Source: Larimichthys crocea
Taxonomy: Eukaryota > Chordata > Actinopteri > Sciaenidae
Length of the DNA stretch: 64,000 nt
Direction of reading: 5' to 3'
Assembly: GCF_000972845.2 (NCBI RefSeq)
Contig: NC_040012.1
Coordinates: 8,216,097-8,280,096 of the forward strand
In this document: piece by piece, positions 55,391 through 64,000 of the stretch
Numbering within the stretch: position 1 is the stretch's first letter
Layout of the letters: every line of letters starts with the position of its first letter
Notes under the pieces: generated by a model
Database searches by the model: none
Told to the model about the DNA's origin: nothing
What the model saw: only the letters and a program-made list of their open reading frames with translations
Made by a program: the position numbers and the translations under genes

Positions 55391-58300
55391 GTGGAGGAAG
55401 TACTCAGTTCCTGCACAAAACTAGTAGTGCTAACGATTTTAAAACACTTTTCTTGAGGTGTAAGCAGCAGAAGTTAAAGTAATGATTGTGCAAAATGGCC
55501 CCTTTTAGAGTTTTATACTGCATTGCCATATAAATAGCATTTTAAAGGCTAATTTAACCACATTTTTATCTATACTACAGACTATACTATGTCAATGTAG
55601 GAGTAAAAGTACTATATTTATATCAAAGTAGGAGTACTTTACAGTAGAGGTATAAAGCTGAATTGGAGGAAGTACTAAGTTCCTTCACAAAACTAGTAGT
55701 ACTAACGATTTTAAAATACTTTCCTGAGTAAAAGTACAGATGTAGAAGCAGCAAAAGTTAAAGTAATGATTGTGCAAAATGGCCCCTTTTAGAGTTTTAT
55801 ACTGCATTGCCATATAAATAGCATTTTTAAAGGCTCATTTAACACAAAACTAGTAGTACTGATGATTTTAAAATACTTTAGGGCTTTTCCTGAGTAAAAG
55901 TACAGAGGTATAAGCCGCAAAAGTTAAAGTAATGATTGTGCAAAATGGCCCCTTTCAGAGTTTTATACTGCATTGCACTGCAAAGGCAAATTTAACCACT
56001 TTATATAGAGAGTGGACATTTTCATCTATACTATAGACTATACTATGTCAATGTCGGCGTAAAAAATACTCTGCTTATGTCAAAGTAGGTGTACTTTACA
56101 GTAGAGGTATAAAGTTAAATTGGAGGAAGTAGTAAGTTCCTTCACAAAACTAGTAGTACTAACGATTTTAAAATATTTTCCTGAGTAAAAGTACAGATGT
56201 AGAAGCAGCAAAAGTTAAAGTAATGATTGTGCAAAATGGCCCCTTTTAGAGTTTTATACTGTATTGCCATATAAATAACATTTTAAAGGCTCATTTAATC
56301 ACATTTTTATCTATACTACAGACTATACTATGTCAATGCAGCAGTAAAAAGTACTATATTTATATCAAAGTAGGAGTACTTTACAGTAGAGGTATAAAGT
56401 TGAATTGGAGGAAGTACTAAGTTCCTGCACAAAACTAGTAGTGCTACAATTTTAAAATACTTTCCTGAGTAAAAGTACAGAGGTATAAGCAGCAAAAGTT
56501 AAAGTAATGATTGTGCAAAATGGCCCCTTTTAGAGTTTTATACTGTATTGCCATATAAATAACATTTTAAAGGCTCATTTAATCACATTTTTATTGCCAT
56601 ATAAATAACATTTTAAAGGCTCATTTAATCACATTTTTATCTATACTACAGACTATACTATGTCAATGCAGGAGTAAAAAGTACTATATTTATATCAAAG
56701 TAGGAGTACTTTACAGTAGAGGTATAAAGTTGAATTGGAGGAAGTACTAAGTTCCTTCACAAAACTAGTAGTACTAACGATTTTAAAATACTTTCCTGAG
56801 TAAAAGTACAGATGTAGAAGCAGCAAAAGTTAAAGTAATGATTGTGCAAAATGGCCCCTTTTAGAGTTTTATACTGCATTGCCATATAAATAGCATTTTT
56901 AAAGGCTCATTTAACACAAAACTAGTAGTACTGATGATTTTAAAATACTTTAGGGCTTTTCCTGAGTAAAAGTACAGAGGTATAAGCCGCAAAAGTTAAA
57001 GTAATGATTGTGCAAAATGGCCCCTTTCAGAGTTTTATACTGCATTGCACTGCAAAGGCAAATTTAACCACTTTATATAGAGAGTGGACATTTTCATCTA
57101 TACTATAGACTATACTATGTCAATGTCGGCGTAAAAAATACTCTGCTTATGTCAAAGTAGGTGTACTTTACAGTAGAGGTATAAAGTTAAATTGGAGGAA
57201 GTAGTAAGTTCCTTCACAAAAGTAGGAGTATTACTATTTTAAAATACTTTGTGGCTTTTCCAAAGTAAAAGTACAGAGGTAGAGGCAGCTAAAGTAAATA
57301 TAGATCTATATAAATATAGAGTTTTGTACTATTATTATATGTTTCATACTGCATTGCCCTGTAAGTAGTATATACTACTGTATGTCAATGTAGGAGTACT
57401 TTACAGTAGAAGTATAAAGTTACACTGGTGAAAGTACTCTGTTCCTTCACAAAACTAATAGTACTATGATTTTAAAATACTCTGTGGGTTTTCCTAAGTA
57501 AATGTAGAGAGGTATAAGCCGATTGTGCAAAATGGCCCATTTCAGAGTTTTATACTGCGTTGCCATGTAAGTAGCAAGCAAATTTAACTACTTTATATAG
57601 AGAGTGGACATTTTAAGCTATAACAATGGTTGATATCTAGTAAGATATGTTTGTGTATATGTGCAAAATGGCCCCTTTCTGAGCTTTATACTGTATTTTT
57701 AAAGCAAACTGGACATTTTTATCTATAATAATGGTTCATATTTTGAATTTACATTTCAATCTGTAAAGTAACTATATTATGTTACTGTTGGAGTGAAAAG
57801 TACAATATTTTCCACTGAAATGTCATTAAGTAGAGGTATAAAGTACAAGTATGTCAAAATTATACAAAAAGCATCATGACCCAACAAGAACATTTCTAAC
57901 ATAGTAAAGCAATGATGCTATGCAAGTACATGTACTTAAGTAGCCTACTGTACGATTTTGAGGTACTTTACTTGAGTATTTCCATTTCATGTTACTTTAT
58001 ACTTCCCCTTTACTACAATTTCCGAGGTAAATACTGTAGTTTTTATTCCACTTTATTTATCTGACAGCTTTACTTAGGCCTTCTTCTTTACTCTGTAGAT
58101 TAAGATTCTGCATACAATGTATGTAAATTAAAGCAGTGGCACAGAGTAGCCAAATATTTATTCAAGTACTAAACTACAAAGCTGAGGTACTTCCTTACTT
58201 GAGCATTTAAGTCGTATGCTTCTTTATACTTAACAACATCTCAGAGGTAAATATTTAGTTCTTTAGATACTACAAACAAAACATCATGATTTTATAAAAT

Positions 58301-58608
58301 CTGCATTACTACCAAACAGTAAAAATATTTAAAATTAGCCCCATCTTGATAGGCTACAACAGTAAATGACTTCATACACATTGATGCATGAGTAATATAC
58401 AATAATATATAACTAACAGGGGTCACTCTGATGCATGAGTACTTTTATGTTTGATACTTCCTTGTAGTTTACTTTTTACTTTTTGGCACATTTTGCTGAT
58501 AATACTGTAACTTACTGCTGCACGACTTTTACGTGTAATGGAGTATTTTTACATCGTTGTATTGACTTTTACTTGAGTAAAGAAATGAGTACTTCTTCCC
58601 CCCACTGC
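55391..58608. mobile_element. 3.2 kb inverted-terminus element with internal tandem array
   Basis: The left end GTGGAGGAAGTACTCAGTTC and the right end GAGTACTTCTTCCCCCCAC are inverted copies of each other. The interior to about 57680 is a tandem array; the right third (57900-58600) is diverged DNA of the same AAGTAC/GTACTT style. No transposase frame is present, so it is non-autonomous. Short relatives occur at 10508-10572 and near 12983-13045. Confidence 0.65.
55440..57690 (+). repeat. Tandem array of about 284 bp units
   Basis: The anchor CAAAATGGCCC recurs at 55491, 55775, 55941, 56232, 56516, 56847 and 57013, then diverged at 57528 and 57664. Spacings are 284, 166, 291, 284, 331 and 166 bp. 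The 331 spacing equals 284 plus a 47 bp internal duplication (TTGCCATATAAATAACATTT block). Units carry AAAACTAGTAGTACTAACGA and TTAGAGTTTTATACTGCATT. Confidence 0.85.
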
Positions 58609-61600
58609 AGTAGAGACAATAAATGAACAGAAACTTGCTCAAAACAGGATCTTTCACATAATGTGTGTGTCTATTTTAGGCTCATTTGACAGCCATTAAA
58701 ATTTGTTATAGATCAGTGATTCCTGTGGGGAGGGGGAAGGGGGGCCGGGGTCGAGGCCCTCTGCTAAAGATACATTTAAGAACTCACAAAATAATTAACA
58801 AGATCAAGATTTTCCTTGTGAATTCAGGATAATATGACCTGGAAGAATCACATATTGGTTGAACTTCTGGTCATAACTTGTAGACATACACTTCACTTTG
58901 ATTAAGTCACCATCAAGCCTGCAAAGATACAGTAAGTCCCAATAGGTAGTAGAAGAATACTGTAGCTATACCTCAGGCAATAAAAGAAGTTAAGTGTGGT
59001 AAAGTTTACAAAAGAATAGAACAGTATCAGTCTTACTGTGATGTTTTCTCGGGAAAACAATATACTTCTCTTGCATATGCTCCAATTTGTCCAATAGTAT
59101 AGATAATTGCCAAGGATTTGACCTTTCATCTGAGAGTTTGTGCTATTTCTATACACACATAAAATTCCTCTTTTTTTAAACAATGTATGTTGATGCAATT
59201 TGATAAAGTTTCATCGCCAGATATCAGAAAGAGATACATATAAGAAACAAACAACAAAAAAGGGCCATGTACGACACTCACAACACTGTGGCAGAGCAAG
59301 TCATGCTTTCACCAATAAGGAGGAAATAGAGAATACTCAACGCTGTGACACCTTCGCCGACATTTAGGTTCAACTTGTTGTGGTTTCCTTTTCATTTGAC
59401 CGAAATGGGGGTGTGGGTTTGTAAGGTTCTGAATTTCCACTCAACATCCCCCCTTGCACTTTACATGTAGACACTGTGTTATTTGTAGGTAACAGTAGCA
59501 AACATTTTTCAGCTTTAATTCCTGTGTGTTGAAGAACAATGGGTAAAACTTAAGTCAGCCATTAAGCTAAGGTTAACATACACTGTTGCATTCAAGTAAA
59601 AAAAAAAGAAAGAATTACAAATGCACTGTGTGCTTATATTATAAAACGCTCATAGATCACTCAGGAGCACGGGACAGCCGTGAATGATTATTTGTGTAAC
59701 ATGTAACAAGGAGTGTGCTGTTATTGTCTCCATTATGCAAATACAATGCAAATACTCGTGTCACGTAGTGACATGAGTGCAACAAAGTTGTGTGTGGCAT
59801 GCAAATCCCAACTGGAACCCTTACTTCACCTTATAGTGGTGTGAAAATATTACCAACACCACCCTCTCCACCCTCACCAAATAGGAAAAGAAAAAAAAAA
59901 TCCTGTCTCCCCACCTCTGAAAGCAAGGTCAAAACAAGTGACTGGCCCACATCACTCTCTAGTGGTTAGAGGCAGCACAGCAAAGGCCTACACGCCGAGG
60001 CTCCATGTGAATGATACAGAATCTGCTTTTGTTGCGTAAAATATCTGAATTTTGGAAAATTGGAAGTGCTATCTGATATTTATATTTAGCTTTAGCTGTG
60101 GCTTCTTCTTAACATGAATAAAAGGGTGCACGTGTTTGTTAATTTCATTAATTTAAAGTTCCTCCTCCACTCTGAAATGTGTGAGTTTAGCTGCTTTCAA
60201 ATTCATCGGCTAAAGACCGGAAACTTTCCGCACACTCGTCTTAAAGCTTAGAGTTTAAGACGTGGTACATTTAAGCATGATTTCGTGACATTACACCTCG
60301 TTATACAGCGGGAGACATCTTGTGTCCAGCAAGTTCTTGTGGTAAAAACAGATCAGACACAAGTTATTATTCAAAGCGGATTATTTCCGTATGTCTTTAA
60401 ACATGTTATGATATTTCTAAGGAATTGTAGCTGTTATCTTTCACAATTAATGTCTCTGTCAGTGTGTGTGTGCATGTGCAGTGTTAGGAGAACTTTTCCT
60501 TTACTAATGTAAACATAGCAATGAAACAATCTAAAAATACTCGACTGCAAGTAAATTCTGTTTTCAAAGTCTGACAAAGTCTGATGTTTTTACTGTTTTC
60601 AGACCTGTACTGCAAAATGGCATCCACATTGCTAGTGTTTGGGGTTGATTCCCATATCCTGGAAGTATAAGGCCCTTAAAAATGGCACATAATCAATGAG
60701 TTAATCAGTTTTGGAAATATACTATAGACTCTGACTTTTATAAATAAATTAAATATATTTAAATACTTAGATTTTCTGGTAGTTTTCCAGTGAGCTGTTA
60801 CAATAATTCTAAAAATATCTGACACTTAAAAGAGTTCGTTTCTATGTGGAAATCTTCTACACTTATTTATACTAGCTCCAACTGTAACTGAGGCACGTAC
60901 TGTAAAAAAAAAGAAAAGAAAAAAAAACGAGGCACACATCCAAATGATATCCAGCTAAAATTAGCCTTCCTGAAAAAAATTTTATGGAGCCAGGAATAAC
61001 TTTATGGCACCCTCTTTAGGGACAGAGCCTCTTGATAAAGTTTATATTATACAGTGAGCAGAAATCTGGAGAACAAACATAGTCCAATGTCCTTCTGGTG
61101 TGGCGTGGCTCACTTTGATTCAGCTGATACAAGTATTGGGACGGCTGTGCTATCAGTATCATAAATATGACAATAACTCATAGTCTGGTATCTTGTGTCG
61201 GTCATTACAGTAACTAGAAACTCTGTGAAGTTAGTAGCAAAGTTCAGCAATAGTCAATGATAAAACACATTGAGACAGAAGCAAAGTTCACCTGGCTCTA
61301 TTCAAAAGGGGAGGGCCAACAGGACTATATGTTCCACTATGTGCTTCTGTACATGAGTACGTTTCTTCATAACATACAGGATAGGGGCACATACACACAC
61401 ACACACAAAAAGACAATAATAAGTGACTTCCAACAAGCTACTCATTGGCCTGCCTACCTCGTTTCACTGATCATTTCTGTTGAGTGAGCTACATTGTTAG
61501 CAGCCTGTTGTTCAGGTTCATGAAGGGTGATAAGGCTGAGATATAAAAACAGCCAGTTAAGGACATCTAGGAAAGCTGTAAGAGATATTATCACAGGCCT

Positions 61601-64000
61601 GTACAGAATCTGATCCAAGAGACCTAACAATAAAGTGACTTCCTTTCCAAGAAATAATAGGAACTCGCCTTCCAGTTCCCTGTATTCCTGTGCTTAAGTA
61701 TAAAGTCTAAAGGAACTCTATTAAAGGAATTCAGATTTTCTCGATTGTCCTCTGGTCAATAAATAATGAGTTTGTTAGTGGGTTTTTACAAGCGCTTTTG
61801 GACTAATGGTGCCTTCAAATAGGAGAAATGCAAATCTTTTAGGACATTTCACAAAATCTATTATGTGCTGGACTTCACATGTCTAAAACACAAACTCACA
61901 AAGTTGCATTTAAAAAGGCATCTGAACTATTGGTCACATCACAACTCTGCCTCATTCTTATTAACGTAAACTATCATGCTTTGCACAAAATATATGGTTG
62001 TAGGATTACCCTTATTTATTTATATGCAGAGAGAACTTGACCTTCTTAAAGACTTTTACAGGAGACTAAACAGCCACTGGGACATGGTGAGAAACATTTT
62101 GAGTATGTGTCATTTTTATGACACATTATTCAGTTATTTTCATGATTAATCTATTAATATCACAACCTCCCAGAGCCCAAAACACTAAGAAATAACTTAT
62201 ATATGTACATTTTAAAGGCTGGAACCAGTTAAGATCTGTCCTTTTTCCTTTAAAATGACTTTATCAGAATACTCACTGAATAATTAATTTTCCACAGATG
62301 GAATAATTGCTAGATAGTCAATTCTAATATAAATTTCATTTTCTTTATGTACAGTGCCATTGGAGCCATGTACTGTTTGTTGTATTGTCAAGTTCACTCA
62401 GTACTTTACATTGAAACATTTGATTTACGGAGCTTCAATCTCGTAGGTTTCCTGCACCTAATTTGAATTAAAGCAGGTCCTGTATGTCAAAATGAGAATT
62501 CACTTCATATTCTGTAAACAACTACACTTTTAACTAACTGTACTATATTTCCAAAGCATCAATAAAAACTGTTTTGTAATTTCTGAACCTGAACTGTTCT
62601 GTGTTTGAATACAAAACATTAAAAACCGAACAATATGAGACATTCATTATCATTTTTAACAGGTGTTTTTTTATTAAATGTATCCAGATTTTAAGAGTTT
62701 AACTACTTTTAAAATGCTAACTTGTGTTGTATCTTGTAAAATACCAAACATTTGATTCAATATGATCAAATATTACAAAAATTAAAATAAATATAAATAT
62801 GACTGCATAAACTGCATTCCAGCTCCAGCACAAGCTGAACATGGCAGTCCGTTTAGGATAAACAATACTTCCTTATGGCTATCGTTATTCAACTAAATAC
62901 CTGCAGCAAATACAAACAGATAAAGTGACCCAGATTAGCTAGCATACGTTGCCTTGAAATGTAACACTATTTGAAAGGTGTCCACTTTCAGAGGAACACA
63001 CACCACCTCTGGCATGCAACAAGAGTCCTACTGGAGACCTAGAGGGTATAAAGTCCCGAAGGCCTCTTAAGAAAAACCAGACACGGCCTGTGGCTCGTGC
63101 TGAGGCTCCTGGGTGTACCAGAACAGATAGCTCTGAAAATAATTGTGATTCTATAGTGGTGAAGAAAGCCGCCGAAACCATAATGACATGCTGAAATGAC
63201 ACAGTGACACAGGTCACACACGCTGTATAGCTTTCAACAGTGTCTCATGGAAGAATGTATGACACTTCCCTGTGTGACTTCATTAGGATGAGCCATTTCT
63301 TCCTGCGTGTAATTACTGAGAGCTGTTTACTCAGGAAATTAAACGGGTAGCCATTTATTATATAGAGTAACGAAGCATTACACTGTTTAAAGTAAAGTAA
63401 ATACATGCACACACACGTGGTATTCAGTGTGACTTTCAAAAACGAAAGTGGTTGTGATCTGTTTTTTGTTTGTTTTTTTAGGTGGAGGGGGGGTTTGGTA
63501 AATATGTCCATATTTAAACATTGCTTTCCTTGTCTGAGAAGCTGTTGTGATGACACTTAAGATCCTGTTCCTGATCAACACTTTCTGCTTTGGATGATAA
63601 GCATTGATCTTTTTAGAAAAGTTAAGCACAGTGTCAGCATGTACTGCAATATAGAGATGGTTACTGTACATGTGGTGGAATAACACAACCTACGAGCTAA
63701 ATCTAAGTCCTACATTGGTAAATTAAACTTCTACTTGGACTCTTTAAAGCAGCCGGAGAGTTCAGTTAGTAAAAAGTGGTTAAATTATCTGCTGTGGATG
63801 AAACATGTCCTAAGTTACACAGTGGGACAAGAGGGTAAGAGAGGCCTGGTCTGACATAACACCTCCATCTAAAAACAGGGACAACACTTGGAAGGAGGCT
63901 GGAACGCCTCTTGGAATGCCCTGTAATTTATATAGGGCAGAATTAATCCGATAACTAACTTTTATAGTGAATTAATCAGATCATTTAATGTTTTATCTGT
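58609..64000. other. Distal intergenic DNA upstream of gnal, no gene seen
   Basis: AT-rich, few repeats. I looked for an alternative long first exon of gnal (the extra-large Golf form) ending in a THRLLLL-like segment on the minus strand and did not find one. Open frames such as 62939-63217 minus lack recognisable domains. A CAATAAAA near 62559 could end a plus-strand transcript, but no exon supports it. Confidence 0.6.

Noticed and set aside
55440..57690. Regularly spaced repeats resembling an array with spacers
   Set aside because: Not CRISPR: units are long (166-331 bp), spacing sequence is itself repeated, and the context is a vertebrate intergenic region.
62939..63217. 92-codon minus-strand frame as an alternative first exon of gnal
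   Set aside because: Lacks the charged coiled region and the THRLLLL-type end expected of the extra-large Golf exon.

Overview
The window is nuclear genomic DNA from a teleost fish, probably a percomorph. The evidence is two spliced vertebrate genes with canonical GT-AG introns, dense dinucleotide microsatellites, and interspersed repeats of types common in spiny-rayed fish (TTAA-flanked short inverted-repeat elements, a tRNA-headed SINE, and 'AAGTACT...AGTACTT' elements). No prokaryotic features are present. The species cannot be read from the sequence.

Two complete protein-coding genes can be reconstructed exon by exon, and they lie tail to tail. On the + strand, mppe1 (PGAP5, a GPI-anchor ethanolamine-phosphate phosphodiesterase) has nine coding exons from 3613 to 14225 and encodes 394 aa. 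On the - strand, gnal (the Golf alpha subunit of the heterotrimeric G protein) has twelve coding exons from 54233 down to 19076 and encodes 379 aa. All splice phases close. From memory, the tail-to-tail MPPE1/GNAL pair matches human 18p11, which supports the gnal assignment over its paralogue gnas. The two genes have no known direct functional link: one remodels GPI anchors at ER exit sites, the other couples odorant and dopamine-type receptors to adenylyl cyclase.

Layout: 1-3.1 kb intergenic DNA with diverged repeats; 3.1-3.6 kb a (GT)n tract and a T-rich mppe1 leader with three upstream ORFs; 3.6-14.9 kb mppe1 and its 3'UTR; 14.9-16.6 kb the gap between convergent 3' ends, holding two TTAA-type elements; 16.6-19.1 kb the likely gnal 3'UTR; 19.1-54.2 kb gnal. 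Its 21.6 kb intron 5 contains a SINE, an assembly gap, and two direct copies of a 3.5 kb segment. From 54.2 to 55.4 kb is the homopolymer-rich gnal 5' region. From 55.4 to 58.6 kb is an inverted-terminus element filled with a tandem array of about 284 bp units. From 58.6 to 64.0 kb is AT-rich intergenic DNA with no recognisable gene.

I found no new gene system. The points most worth checking are the 3.5 kb duplication beside the N-gap, which is probably an assembly artefact because its copies differ mainly by single-base indels; the higher-order repeat inside the 55.4-58.6 kb element; the TTAA element family, one copy of which carries a perfect CTCF-core match; and the uORFs upstream of mppe1.
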